From positions 124,001-188,000 of the forward strand of contig NZ_JXKM01000001.1 in the NCBI RefSeq assembly GCF_001885905.1: a stretch of DNA of 64,000 bases. Direction: 5' to 3'. The notes beneath the pieces were generated by a model. It saw nothing but the letters and a program-made list of their open reading frames with translations, made no database searches and had not been told where the DNA came from. Within the stretch, counting starts at the first letter, position 1. The number at the start of each line of letters is the position of its first letter. This document shows, piece after piece, positions 26,398 through 35,703 of this stretch. The stretch is from Enterococcus devriesei. GTDB taxonomy: Bacteria; Bacillota; Bacilli; Lactobacillales; Enterococcaceae. The position numbers and the translations under genes are program-made.

Positions 26398-28455
26398 ATG
26401 GAAAAAGTATATCGGTTAGACGGACTGGATTGCGCAAACTGTGCAGCTAAGATCGAACGTTCAGTTCAACAAATCAAAGGTGTGGAAAAAGCGCAAGTTG
26501 ATTTTATCAGCACCAAACTGACAATCGTGGCGCCTGAAAAGGAAATTGATCGCGTGACGGAAGAAGCGAAGGAAGTAGTTTATAAGCTGGAACCTGATGT
26601 AGAGGTCAATAGTGTCCAAACGGAAAAAGTCGAAGAAGACTCTAAAGGAAAAATCATTCAAATTGTGGTCGCTGTCCTAGCATTAGCTTTATTAGCGATC
26701 GTTGCACCGGCAATGCCGTGGAAGCTCGCTGCTTACTTAGTTTTGTATTTGTGGATCGGGTATGACGTATTGAAGACCGCTATTACCAATATTTTTCATG
26801 GTGAGATCTTTGATGAAAATTTCTTGATGGCTGTAGCAACGGTTGGAGCAATTGCGATTGGCGAATATCCAGAAGCGGTGGCAGTCATGCTATTTTATCA
26901 AGTCGGTGAATTTTTCCAAGATTATGCGGTGGCAAAATCTAGAAAATCAATTAGTTCGTTATTGGCGATTCGACCTGACTCGGCGAATTTGATCCAAAAT
27001 GGTGAAGTAAAGAAAGTCGCACCGGAAACGATCCAAGTCGGCGATCAAATTTTAATCAAACCAGGTGAAAAAGTTCCTTTAGACGGAATCGTCAAAGAAG
27101 GAAGCTCGATGCTGGATACTTCTGCTTTAACAGGCGAATCCGTCCCCCGCAGCATTCATCCTGATGAACAGATTTTGAGTGGTTTTATTAATCAAAGTGG
27201 GCAGCTGACGGTGGAAGTGACGACGACGTTTGGTGAGTCGACGGTTAGCAAAATTTTGGATTTAGTTGAGAATGCCAGCAGTAAAAAAGCACCGGCGGAA
27301 AACTTTATTACTAGCTTTGCTCGTTATTACACACCGATCGTTGTCGGTTTAGCAGCGCTGTTGGCAATAGTACCACCGCTTGTTACCGGTGAGCCCTTTT
27401 ATGATTGGGTATATCGTGCATTGACCTTCTTAGTGATTTCTTGTCCTTGTGCGTTGGTTATTTCGGTACCATTGAGCTTCTTTGGGGGAATCGGTGGAGC
27501 AAGTAAAGCTGGCGTGTTAATCAAAGGTAGTAACTATATTGAAACGTTAGCGAACGTCGAAACGCTAGTTTTTGATAAAACCGGAACCTTGACCAAAGGC
27601 GTTTTCGAAGTGCAAAAGGTTGAGACCATCATCAATCAAGGCGATTTTCTACGTTATGTTGCCAGTGCGGAGCAAAGCTCGAGTCATCCGATCGCGCAGT
27701 CCATCGTGAACTACGTTGATCAACCGTTATCGCCAGTCAGTCAGTTAACAGAAATTGCTGGCTATGGTATTTCGGTTATAATTGAAGGGCATCAATTTTT
27801 AGTTGGAAACGAAAAATTATTAGCTAAAGAAAATATTTCCTTTCAAGTAGTCGACGAAATCGGTACGATCGTGTATGTGACGATGGGTGGAAAATATATT
27901 GGACATTTAGTGATTGCAGATGAATTGAAAAATAATGTTGCTGAAGCGTTGAACGAAGTGAAAAAGCTGGGTGTCAAGCGGACCGTTATGCTGACTGGGG
28001 ATAATCGTGGGATCGCTGACGCAATTGGTAATAAAATCGGAATCGATCAAGTCTACAGTGAATTATTGCCAGAGGATAAAGTGATTCATTTAGAAGATGA
28101 ATTGAAACGTCAACAAAAAACCGCCTTTGTTGGGGATGGAATGAATGATGCACCGGTTTTAGCACGCGCGGATATCGGGATCGCCATGGGTGGCCTTGGC
28201 TCAGATGCTGCCATTGAAGCAGCTGATGTCGTAATCATGGATGACCAACCGGAAAAAATCCCGGTCGCGATTCGGATCGCCCGTAAAACCATGAAAATCG
28301 TCAAACAAAATATCGTATTTGCGATTGGCGTAAAGGTGATCGTCTTGATCTTAGGTGCATTGGGCTTTGCTACAATGTATGCTGCTGTTTTTGCAGATGT
28401 CGGCGTGACCGTGATCGCCGTCTTGAATGCGATGCGGTGTTTGCGAGCAAAATAA
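26398..28455 (+). CDS. P1B-2-type ATPase, probable Cd/Zn/Pb exporter
   Basis: The protein (685 aa) has an N-terminal metal-binding domain (LDCANCAAKIE at 9-19), membrane helices, the actuator TGES, the metal-site helix SCPCALVISVP, phosphorylation site DKTGTLT, HP dipeptide (SSHPIAQ), and [20 protein letters not shown]. The CPC followed by ALVIS with FFGGIGGASKAG is typical of CadA/ZntA exporters. It sits directly before the copper operon but has its own promoter, operator and terminator. GAGAGAAGGG precedes the ATG. Specificity is inferred. Confidence 0.88.
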   Translation: MEKVYRLDGLDCANCAAKIERSVQQIKGVEKAQVDFISTKLTIVAPEKEIDRVTEEAKEVVYKLEPDVEVNSVQTEKVEEDSKGKIIQIVVAVLALALLAIVAPAMPWKLAAYLVLYLWIGYDVLKTAITNIFHGEIFDENFLMAVATVGAIAIGEYPEAVAVMLFYQVGEFFQDYAVAKSRKSISSLLAIRPDSANLIQNGEVKKVAPETIQVGDQILIKPGEKVPLDGIVKEGSSMLDTSALTGESVPRSIHPDEQILSGFINQSGQLTVEVTTTFGESTVSKILDLVENASSKKAPAENFITSFARYYTPIVVGLAALLAIVPPLVTGEPFYDWVYRALTFLVISCPCALVISVPLSFFGGIGGASKAGVLIKGSNYIETLANVETLVFDKTGTLTKGVFEVQKVETIINQGDFLRYVASAEQSSSHPIAQSIVNYVDQPLSPVSQLTEIAGYGISVIIEGHQFLVGNEKLLAKENISFQVVDEIGTIVYVTMGGKYIGHLVIADELKNNVAEALNEVKKLGVKRTVMLTGDNRGIADAIGNKIGIDQVYSELLPEDKVIHLEDELKRQQKTAFVGDGMNDAPVLARADIGIAMGGLGSDAAIEAADVVIMDDQPEKIPVAIRIARKTMKIVKQNIVFAIGVKVIVLILGALGFATMYAAVFADVGVTVIAVLNAMRCLRAK

Positions 28456-28463
28456 GTAACGTT

Positions 28464-28500
28464 AAAGCTTTGGGACTGTTCGGTCCCAAAGCTTTTTTTG
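28464..28500 (+). terminator. Terminator after the Cd/Zn ATPase gene
   Basis: A 13-bp stem AAAGCTTTGGGAC with its complement, a 6-base loop and a T run. Confidence 0.92.
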
Positions 28501-28540
28501 CGTTTAAAAAAAATAAAAAGAAAAATAATCAACATAATAG

Positions 28541-28569
28541 TTGACGAATTGAGATTACAATTGTAAACT
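28541..28569 (+). promoter_or_regulatory. copYZAB promoter
   Basis: TTGACG and TAAACT are 17 bases apart. The first cop box sits between and over the -10, so CopY binding blocks polymerase. Confidence 0.7.
28555..28566 (+). promoter_or_regulatory. cop box 1 (CopY operator)
   Basis: TTACAATTGTAA contains TACANNTGTA, the Lactobacillales CopY operator core. Confidence 0.88.
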
Positions 28570-28580
28570 TAAAAAGTAGA

Positions 28581-28592
28581 TTACATTTGTAA
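28581..28592 (+). promoter_or_regulatory. cop box 2 (CopY operator)
   Basis: TTACATTTGTAA contains TACANNTGTA. It lies 26 bases from box 1, in the copY leader. Paired boxes are the rule in E. hirae. Confidence 0.88.
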
Positions 28593-28611
28593 ACGGAAGA
28601 GGTGAAAATTT

Positions 28612-29052
28612 ATGACTATGACGATTACACCGATTAAAATCAGTGATTCTGAATGGGAAGTCATGCGAGTGATTTGGACGCAAAAAGCAACTACCGCGCA
28701 AGAAATTATTGATATTTTAGGGCAGACAATGGACTGGAAACCGGCGACGATCAAAACGCTGTTAGGGCGTTTAGTGAAAAAAGAAGCCGTCCGTACCGAG
28801 CAAGCGGGGAAAAAATATATTTATTATCCAGCGATTAGCGAAGGTGAAACAGTCAAGAGCGCGACGGAAAATTTATTTTCTCATATTTGTGCAAAGCGAA
28901 TTGGGGAAACAATCGCCGAGTTGGTAGCGGAAGCTGAATTGACCGATGCCGATGTTGCATTGATTCAAGAGCAGCTGGTAAACAAACAAACAGTAGAAAA
29001 AATTGAATGTAACTGTATTCCTGGGCAATGCGAATGCAAACATCATCAATAA
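28612..29052 (+). CDS. copY: Copper-responsive repressor CopY
   Basis: The protein (146 aa) is a BlaI/MecI-type winged-helix repressor ([24 protein letters not shown] at about 10-33). Its C-terminal metal switch is [10 protein letters not shown], the CxCx4CxC pattern of CopY. With zinc it holds the operator; copper delivered by CopZ displaces zinc and releases DNA. GAAGAGGTG precedes the ATG. It is the first gene of copYZAB and is autoregulated through two cop boxes. Confidence 0.96.
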   Translation: MTMTITPIKISDSEWEVMRVIWTQKATTAQEIIDILGQTMDWKPATIKTLLGRLVKKEAVRTEQAGKKYIYYPAISEGETVKSATENLFSHICAKRIGETIAELVAEAELTDADVALIQEQLVNKQTVEKIECNCIPGQCECKHHQ

Positions 29053-29086
29053 AAAGATAAAACAGATAAGAATGGAGACGGAAAAA

Positions 29087-29296
29087 ATGAAAAAACAATT
29101 TGCAATTAACGGAATGAGCTGTAATCACTGTGTGGCAAAAGTGGAACAAGCGATCAATCAATTAGATGGAATCGATAAAGTGAAAATCAATCTTAAGAAA
29201 AATAATGGTACGGTGAAATTCGACGAGGCACAAGTTTCAGCAGACCAAATCGCTGCAGCAGTGACTGAGGCAGGGTATGAAACTGAGGTGATCTAA
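29087..29296 (+). CDS. copZ: Copper chaperone CopZ
   Basis: The protein (69 aa) is one heavy-metal-associated domain with the binding motif MSCNHC at 10-15. It carries Cu(I) to CopY and the pumps. The ATG at 29087 follows GGAGACGG; an in-frame upstream ATG lies within copY. Its stop is next to the copA start. Confidence 0.96.
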   Translation: MKKQFAINGMSCNHCVAKVEQAINQLDGIDKVKINLKKNNGTVKFDEAQVSADQIAAAVTEAGYETEVI

Positions 29297-31471
29297 TTGG
29301 CAGACGCAACCGTAGAAACATTCGCGATTACTGGTATGACTTGTGCCAATTGTTCGGCCCGAGTGGAAAAAGAATTGAAAACGACCGATGGTGTACTGGA
29401 GGCGAATGTCAATTTAGCGACTGAGAAAGCCACTGTCCAATTTGACGATACCCTTAGTGCAGAGCAAGTGATCCAACGAGTCGAGGCTATCGGGTATGGG
29501 GCAATTTTGTTTGACGAGGAACATAAGCAAAAGATTCAGCAAGAAAAAGCCGCTTACTTAAAAAGAATGAAACGTGATTTGATTTTAAGTACGGTTTTAA
29601 CAGCACCCTTAATGATCGCGATGGTCGCGATGCTGTTAGGTAGCCATGCCGGTTGGGTTCATTTTCTACACTTACCACTGGTTCAATTGATCTTAGTGAC
29701 CCCAGTTCAATTTGGAGTAGGTCAACGATTTTATCGCGGCGCTTATCATGCCTTGAAGACCAAAGCCCCAAACATGGACGTTTTGGTAGCGATGGGTACG
29801 TCAGCGGCATTCTTACTTAGTGTCTATAATGGCTTTTTTAATCCCCATAACTCTGATTTGTATTTTGAAAGCAGTGGCATGATCATCACGTTGATCTTGT
29901 TGGGTAAATATTTAGAACAAAAAGCTAAAACAAAAACTAGCGACGCCATCAAACAGCTAATGAGTCTGCAAGCCAAAACGGCGACGGTTATCGTTGCCGG
30001 TATAGAGCAGCAAGTTCCAATTGAAAAAGTTCAAGCGGGGGATTTACTGCGTGTTCGTCCTGGAGAACAGATTCCGGTGGATGGCAAAATTTTGGCTGGT
30101 CAAACGACGATTGATGAAAGTATGTTGACTGGGGAAAGTCTGCCGGTGGATAAACAAGTAGAAGATCAAGTGTTTGGTGGAACGGTCAATACGACTGGTA
30201 GTATTCAATTTACCGCCACCCAAGTTGGCAGTATGACGGTACTTTCTCGGATCATTCGGATGGTGGAGGACGCGCAAGGGGAAAAAGCGCCGATCCAGCA
30301 AATTGCGGATAAAATCTCGAAAATATTTGTCCCGACTGTTTTAGGCATCGCGTTACTGACCTTGTTGGCCACTGGCTTCTTTACAGGTGATTGGCAGCTG
30401 GCGATCGTTCACAGTGTTTCTGTCTTAGTAATCGCCTGTCCTTGTGCCTTGGGTTTAGCGACGCCGACAGCGATTATGGTGGGCACTGGTTTGGGAGCGA
30501 AGTCCGGTATTTTGATTAAGGGCGGTGGTGCGTTAGAAAAAATCGCGCATCTGACAACGGTAGTTTTAGACAAGACGGGGACCATCACTGAAGGAAAACC
30601 GGTGGTCGCTGATTTTGAAGCTTTTGATCCGCAAGCCTTAGCTTATCTGACGAGTTTGGAACAGCAGTCAGAACACCCACTTGCAAAAGCGATTTATCAA
30701 TATGGCAAAGACCAGACTGAAATTTTACCGGTTGATCAATTTGAAAGTTTGACTGGACAAGGTGTGACAGGAATCATCAATGGCAAACAATATTTTGTTG
30801 GATCAAAACGGGGCTTGAAGGAGCGAAATATTTCATTTGCAGAAGATCGTGTGATAGCGTTAGAAGAGGAAGGTAAGACGGTGATGTTCTTGACCGATCA
30901 AGCCAATCTTTTAGCGATGATCTCCGTGACTGATCAAGTTAAAGCCTCTTCTAAATCGGCAATTGAAGCACTTCACACACTAGGCATCAAAGTGAAAATG
31001 CTGACAGGAGACAATCCTCAGACCGCTCGTTACATTGGTGAACAGGTCGGTTTGCAGTCTGCGGATATTGTCGCAGAAGTATTACCTGAAGACAAGGCTC
31101 AAGTTGTGAAGGAATTGCAGACAAAGGGAGAATCCGTTGGTATGGTAGGCGATGGAATCAATGACGCGCCAGCCTTGGCCTTAGCAGATATCGGAATTGC
31201 AATGGGCAGTGGGACGGACATCGCGATGGAGACAGCAGATATTACCTTGATGAATAGCGATCTTGTATCGGTTGAAAAAAGTATTCGTTTATCTAAGTTA
31301 ACTTTACGGAAAATCAAGCAAAATCTATTCTGGGCCTTTTGTTATAACGTGATTGGAATTCCTTTTGCGGCCTTCGGCTTTTTGAATCCAATTATTGCCG
31401 GCGGTGCGATGGCCTTCAGCTCAGTTAGTGTTTTGTTGAATTCACTGAGCTTGAATCAGAAAAAATTGTAG
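29297..31471 (+). CDS. copA: Copper-transporting P1B-1 ATPase CopA
   Basis: The protein (724 aa) has one N-terminal metal domain ([11 protein letters not shown] at about 14-24), eight membrane helices, TGES, the transport motif [32 protein letters not shown] and [11 protein letters not shown]. Late-helix residues [12 protein letters not shown] and [13 protein letters not shown] match the Cu(I) P1B-1 group. A TTG start follows GAGGTG in the copZ end, so translation is probably coupled. Length is near the E. hirae CopA length. Confidence 0.95.
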   Translation: MADATVETFAITGMTCANCSARVEKELKTTDGVLEANVNLATEKATVQFDDTLSAEQVIQRVEAIGYGAILFDEEHKQKIQQEKAAYLKRMKRDLILSTVLTAPLMIAMVAMLLGSHAGWVHFLHLPLVQLILVTPVQFGVGQRFYRGAYHALKTKAPNMDVLVAMGTSAAFLLSVYNGFFNPHNSDLYFESSGMIITLILLGKYLEQKAKTKTSDAIKQLMSLQAKTATVIVAGIEQQVPIEKVQAGDLLRVRPGEQIPVDGKILAGQTTIDESMLTGESLPVDKQVEDQVFGGTVNTTGSIQFTATQVGSMTVLSRIIRMVEDAQGEKAPIQQIADKISKIFVPTVLGIALLTLLATGFFTGDWQLAIVHSVSVLVIACPCALGLATPTAIMVGTGLGAKSGILIKGGGALEKIAHLTTVVLDKTGTITEGKPVVADFEAFDPQALAYLTSLEQQSEHPLAKAIYQYGKDQTEILPVDQFESLTGQGVTGIINGKQYFVGSKRGLKERNISFAEDRVIALEEEGKTVMFLTDQANLLAMISVTDQVKASSKSAIEALHTLGIKVKMLTGDNPQTARYIGEQVGLQSADIVAEVLPEDKAQVVKELQTKGESVGMVGDGINDAPALALADIGIAMGSGTDIAMETADITLMNSDLVSVEKSIRLSKLTLRKIKQNLFWAFCYNVIGIPFAAFGFLNPIIAGGAMAFSSVSVLLNSLSLNQKKL

Positions 31472-31520
31472 ACTAACGAATATTGAAAAATAAGATTAAA
31501 AGAATTGGGAGTGAGTTGCT

Positions 31521-33614
31521 ATGAAACAGCGAGAACAAATGGATGAATCGATGGAAATGGATCATTCGGCACATGAACATCATGAGATGAGTGATCATCA
31601 GCAGATGAATCACGGAATGCACGGTCATGAGGATCACGAAATGGATCATGGTGGCATGGATCATTCGATGCATATGGGCAATTTTAAACAAAAATTTTGG
31701 CTCTCGCTGATTTTGGCGATCCCCATCATCGTACTTTCACCGATGATGGGAATGCAGCTACCTTTCCAGTTTACTTTTCCTGGTTCTGAATGGGTCGTCT
31801 TAGTTTTAGCGACGATTCTGTTTATTTACGGTGGCCAGCCCTTCTTAAGTGGCGCCAAAATGGAATTACAAATGAAAAGTCCCGCGATGATGACCTTGAT
31901 CGCGATGGGGATCTCGGTTTCGTATATTTACAGCTTGTATTCTTTTGTAGCGAATAAAATGAACCCTGCGGCCCATGTGATGGATTTCTTCTGGGAGTTA
32001 GCAACGCTGATCGTTATTATGCTACTAGGGCACTGGGTAGAAATGAGTGCTGTTTCTAATGCCAGCAATGCATTGAAGAAGTTGGCTGAATTGTTACCAG
32101 ACGAAGTCAACAAGATCGAAGCAGACGGCTCTACGAAAAAAGTTAAACTGCAAGAAATAAAAAAAGCCGATCGATTGTTAGTACGGGCCGGCGACAAAAT
32201 GCCTACTGATGGTGAAATTATCGACGGCTCGACGATCGTGGATGAATCGGCAGTAACGGGTGAATCAAAAGGCGTTCAGAAAACGGTCGGCGACTCAGTG
32301 ATTGGCGGTTCCGTCAACGGTGATGGTACCATCCAATTAAAAGTAACGGGGACCGGTGAAGATGGCTATTTAGCGAAAGTTATGACGATGGTGAAACAAG
32401 CCCAGCAAGAAAAATCAAAGCTGGAATCGATCTCCGATAAAGTGGCCAAATGGCTGTTTTATATCGCACTAGCCGCTGGGATCTTAACTTTTATTGCTTG
32501 GCTGATTGTAGCAGATTTGCCTCAAGCCTTGGACCGCATGGTCACAGTCTTCGTAATCGCCTGTCCTCATGCATTAGGCTTAGCGATTCCTTTAGTAATC
32601 GCTCGGTCGACTTCTTTAGCTGCAAAAAATGGGTTGCTATTAAAAAGTCGTCAGGCGTTGGAACAAGGCAATCAGTTAGATTATGTATTTTTAGATAAAA
32701 CGGGAACGTTGACAGAAGGTCAATTCACAGTGACCGGGGTTGAAAGCCTGACTGAGATGGACAAGACAGAAGTGTTGAAGTATATCGGCGCGTTGGAAGC
32801 ACAAACGAATCATCCATTAGCCGTTGGAGTCATGAATTATTTAACCGCTGAACAAATCGAACCTTATCAAGGAAAAGATATTTCAACCTTAAAAGGTATT
32901 GGCGTGAAAGGATCTGTTGAAGGTCATCAAGTGATTTTAGCGAATCAAAAAGAAATCGAAAAACGACAGTTGACAATTGATCCAGAGAAATTGAAAGATT
33001 ATCAGGCTCAAGGCAATACAATTTCTTTCTTGTTGATTGACGATCAGCTAGTTGCTTTCTTCGCCATGGGCGATACCCTAAAATCACAGGCTAAAGAGTT
33101 TATCAAGAGCTTGCGAGACAATGGGATTGAACCAGTCATGCTGACAGGTGATAATCAAGAGGCAGCGAAAGCAGTTGCTAATTATTTGGACATTAAAGAG
33201 TTTTACAGTGAACTCTTGCCAGATGACAAGGAAAAAATTATTAAGGACTATACAGATAAAAGCAAAAAAGTCATGATGGTCGGTGATGGGATCAATGACG
33301 CGCCAGCATTAGCGAGAGCCTCGATTGGGATGGCGATCGGTGCCGGAACAGATATCGCGATTGATTCAGCTGATGTTGTTTTGACTAACAGCAATTTACA
33401 GGATATTTTAAAATTCGTTCGCTTGGCTAAGCGGACTCATAGTAAAATGATCCAAAATCTCTGGTGGGGAGCCGGCTACAATATTTTAGCGATTCCTTTG
33501 GCCGCCGGTATCTTGGCACCAATTGGGATTTTATTAAGCCCAGCTGTTGGAGCAATCTTAATGTCTTTAAGTACGATCATTGTGGCGATCAATGCCATGA
33601 CGTTAAACGTCTGA
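31521..33614 (+). CDS. copB: Copper-exporting P1B-3 ATPase CopB
   Basis: The protein (697 aa) starts with a His/Met-rich tail (about 1-55, repeats of MDH, HEHHEM and similar) instead of a CxxC domain. The transport motif is CPHALGLAIP, the mark of P1B-3 pumps such as E. hirae CopB, with DKTGTLTEGQF and [14 protein letters not shown]. It expels copper (and silver). GGGAGTGAG precedes the ATG. It is the last gene of copYZAB. Confidence 0.95.
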   Translation: MKQREQMDESMEMDHSAHEHHEMSDHQQMNHGMHGHEDHEMDHGGMDHSMHMGNFKQKFWLSLILAIPIIVLSPMMGMQLPFQFTFPGSEWVVLVLATILFIYGGQPFLSGAKMELQMKSPAMMTLIAMGISVSYIYSLYSFVANKMNPAAHVMDFFWELATLIVIMLLGHWVEMSAVSNASNALKKLAELLPDEVNKIEADGSTKKVKLQEIKKADRLLVRAGDKMPTDGEIIDGSTIVDESAVTGESKGVQKTVGDSVIGGSVNGDGTIQLKVTGTGEDGYLAKVMTMVKQAQQEKSKLESISDKVAKWLFYIALAAGILTFIAWLIVADLPQALDRMVTVFVIACPHALGLAIPLVIARSTSLAAKNGLLLKSRQALEQGNQLDYVFLDKTGTLTEGQFTVTGVESLTEMDKTEVLKYIGALEAQTNHPLAVGVMNYLTAEQIEPYQGKDISTLKGIGVKGSVEGHQVILANQKEIEKRQLTIDPEKLKDYQAQGNTISFLLIDDQLVAFFAMGDTLKSQAKEFIKSLRDNGIEPVMLTGDNQEAAKAVANYLDIKEFYSELLPDDKEKIIKDYTDKSKKVMMVGDGINDAPALARASIGMAIGAGTDIAIDSADVVLTNSNLQDILKFVRLAKRTHSKMIQNLWWGAGYNILAIPLAAGILAPIGILLSPAVGAILMSLSTIIVAINAMTLNV

Positions 33615-33640
33615 GTTTTCAGGCGTTTTTCTTTTTTTTT
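33605..33640 (+). terminator. Terminator after copB
   Basis: An 8-bp stem ACGTCTGA/TCAGGCGT with a 4-base loop leads into a long T-rich run; its arm overlaps the copB end. Confidence 0.8.
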
Positions 33641-33728
33641 GGAAAAAAATTGAGAATTTAAAGCCTTTGAACTTATGCTATGTTGAATAAGAGACCTATC
33701 GGCAAGGAGCAGGAAAGAAGGGCGAAGG

Positions 33729-34766
33729 ATGATCTGGCAATTTATGACAGGAAAAAAGGAACAGCGGCAGCTGCAACTAATCGAGTTATTGAAAGAAGAA
33801 TGTTATACAGTAAAGGAATTAATGGGGCGGCTTGGCGTTAGCAGGAAAACCGTTTTACGGGACCTAACCGTTTTGCAAGAAAAGGGTTATGCTAAAAAAA
33901 TGACTCAATGGCAGCTTGATTGGTCCAACGTAACGAGTTTTTCTGAGCTGTATCGCAAAATCCTTTTAGAAAATCCCACCTTCAAGCTGTTCCAACAATA
34001 CTTATGGAGTGATGGACCACAAGAAATTGAGTATAGAAAAATCAAGCAATTAAATAATTATTTACTTACTTGGAATCTTTCAGTGAATCGACGACAAGGG
34101 TGTTTAAGCGGGGATGTCCGTTTGATCTTCCATCTGCAGTTGAAGTTTTTACGGGATTTTTGCCAGTTAGAGGAGCGGGCGTTATATTGTCGTCTGGCTC
34201 GGCATTATGAAGAGCAGCAGCTTTTTTATCCAAAGCAAGAGTTGATCCCAGACAAAGAAATGCTGTTGACTTTCGCAGCTGATTTTTCTTTGCCAGAAAG
34301 TATTGCTGAGCTTTGTTTTTTTGATTATCTGCGCCATCATATCCAAGCTTGTCTGGCGTTTTATCTTTGCCATGAAAAATATCAAACCCCTTTATATAAA
34401 GAAATCATCAGGAGCCTACAAATCATTGAGATGGAACCTATGTGGGAATTAAATCCTAGTAAACAAGTTTTTATTCTTAAATTATTTGATTTGTTTTTAG
34501 GTATCCAGCAAGGCTTGCCTTTAGCGGTTTTCAACCAAAAATGGAAGACAAGAGAAGTACCGGCGATTTTATTTTCCTTTAGCAAGGAATTGAAGCGATC
34601 GATTCCGCTATTAAGGAACTGCCGAATCGATGAATTGGCGTTGGCGCTGAATCATATCCTTTATTCCAGTTATCAAGTTTCGTTATCCTTAAATCCCAAC
34701 TTAAAAACTTCGTTGCGAATTCAGGAGGGCTATCAAGCTTTTTTATCTTCAACCGAAAGAATTTAG
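33729..34766 (+). CDS. Helix-turn-helix regulator, Mga/DeoR-like N-terminus
   Basis: The protein (345 aa) has an N-terminal helix-turn-helix (YTVKELMGRLGVSRKTVLRDLTVLQEKGYA at about 26-55). The rest is a helical, Leu- and aromatic-rich domain of about 280 residues with no motif I can name; the layout resembles Mga-like regulators. There is no PTS or effector domain visible. It lies alone between copB and the Phd-like gene. The ATG follows AGAAGGGCGAAGG. Target genes are unknown. Confidence 0.65.
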   Translation: MIWQFMTGKKEQRQLQLIELLKEECYTVKELMGRLGVSRKTVLRDLTVLQEKGYAKKMTQWQLDWSNVTSFSELYRKILLENPTFKLFQQYLWSDGPQEIEYRKIKQLNNYLLTWNLSVNRRQGCLSGDVRLIFHLQLKFLRDFCQLEERALYCRLARHYEEQQLFYPKQELIPDKEMLLTFAADFSLPESIAELCFFDYLRHHIQACLAFYLCHEKYQTPLYKEIIRSLQIIEMEPMWELNPSKQVFILKLFDLFLGIQQGLPLAVFNQKWKTREVPAILFSFSKELKRSIPLLRNCRIDELALALNHILYSSYQVSLSLNPNLKTSLRIQEGYQAFLSSTERI

Positions 34767-34797
34767 AGGGATGTTTTTGCTTAATGAAGGGTTATGC

Positions 34798-34803
34798 TAT
34801 AAT
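34798..34803 (+). promoter_or_regulatory. Extended -10 promoter of the Phd-like gene
   Basis: TGC-TATAAT is an extended -10, 30 bases before the start codon. Confidence 0.5.
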
Positions 34804-34832
34804 GATGAAGACTACGCGTAGGAGGAGAGCAG

Positions 34833-35363
34833 ATGGGGTTAAAAAAATTAGATGTTCCGACATCTTCGATTACAGAAGTAAAAAAATCACCAATGGATGT
34901 TTTTGCTCAAGCTCGCAAAGCCGACACTGGGGTCTATGTCTTCAATCGCGAAAAAATTGCTGGCGTGATGTTGACGAAAGAACAGTACGAAGCTTTAATT
35001 GAGGAATTAACAACCTTACGAGATACATTATACCAACCAGTGGAGCGGGAATTACCGGTCCCAGAAGAATTAGAGGAATTAGCAACGGCTTTACGAACCA
35101 CCTTAGCGAAAGGCTCAGTGATTTCTGCCCGCTACTTAGACGAACGCATGGTAGCGACCGGCTTTATTACGAAGAAGACTGGCTTTGGCGGTGTTACGGA
35201 AATGATGAAGGAACTGGAAGACAGCGGTAAAATCGTTTATCAATTACGTCGCAGGGAGCATAATAAAGTCATCTACGCTGAAATTTTTGGTGAAGCCCAA
35301 GAATTCCAACGAGCAGCGGCGGATAAGCTGATGATTCGTAAAGTCAATCTGATTGAACGTTAA
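34833..35363 (+). CDS. Phd/YefM-like N-terminal domain protein, orphan
   Basis: The protein (176 aa) opens with an antitoxin-like fold (about 20-70: SPMDVFAQARKADTGVYVFNREKIAGVMLTKEQYEALIEE), like Phd/YefM DNA-binding domains. An acidic linker leads to a second domain (about 90-165: KGSVISARYLDERMVATGFITKKTGFGGVTEMMKELEDSGKIVYQL) that looks winged-helix-like. No toxin gene is next to it, so it may be a regulator rather than an antitoxin. TAGGAGG precedes the ATG. It is monocistronic with a terminator. Confidence 0.6.
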   Translation: MGLKKLDVPTSSITEVKKSPMDVFAQARKADTGVYVFNREKIAGVMLTKEQYEALIEELTTLRDTLYQPVERELPVPEELEELATALRTTLAKGSVISARYLDERMVATGFITKKTGFGGVTEMMKELEDSGKIVYQLRRREHNKVIYAEIFGEAQEFQRAAADKLMIRKVNLIER

Positions 35364-35397
35364 GTCGTTCAAGCGCTGAATCAGAAAAATAAATTTG

Positions 35398-35428
35398 GGG
35401 TCTAAAGCAAAAGCTTAGGCCTTTTTTT
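35398..35428 (+). terminator. Terminator after the Phd-like gene
   Basis: GGTCTAAAGC pairs with GCTTAGGCC (one bulge) around AAAA and is followed by seven T residues. Repeat family B starts right after. Confidence 0.8.
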
Positions 35429-35590
35429 ACTATAAAGAAAGTCTAAAATTTTTACATGAATAAATCACTTTACAGCAGGTCTAGCCATGTCTGGCTTCAC
35501 GAACTAGCTTTATCGGCAATAAGCAAAACGATTTCGAAATCGTTTGGTCTTATTGCTCAAAAGCTGAGCGAGTTCGCGAAAGCCTTTTTT
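35429..35590. repeat. Palindromic repeat family B, copy 2 (long form)
   Basis: Outer sequence is the same as the copy at 15299 with few changes (ACTATAAAGAAA..., GTCTGGCTTCACGAACTAGC, AAGCTGAGCGAGTTCGCGAA). Here about 43 bases are inserted after AATAAGC. The insert carries AAACGATTTCGAAATCGTTT (35526-35545), a perfect 20-bp palindrome, within GCAATAAG...CTTATTGC. It ends about 40 bases before the dinB promoter. Confidence 0.8.
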
Positions 35591-35628
35591 AGTGCGGTAA
35601 GGTCGTTAGCTGAGAGACTACGGGATAG

Positions 35629-35657
35629 TTGTCTGTGAACAAACGTTCGGTTATAAT
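35629..35657 (+). promoter_or_regulatory. dinB promoter
   Basis: TTGTCT and TATAAT are exactly 17 bases apart. The LexA box lies in the spacer. Confidence 0.75.
35637..35648 (+). promoter_or_regulatory. LexA (SOS) box of dinB
   Basis: GAACAAACGTTC, followed by G, fits the Firmicute SOS box (C)GAAC-N4-GTTC(G). It sits between -35 and -10, where LexA would block transcription. Confidence 0.85.
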
Positions 35658-35703
35658 GGAACCAGAATCATTGATAAGGACGCTGAAAGGGGAGGTGAAT
35701 TCT

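Noticed and set aside
34833-35363. Complete type II toxin-antitoxin pair
   Set aside because: Neither neighbouring gene is a toxin (the upstream HTH protein and dinB), and the gene has its own promoter and terminator.
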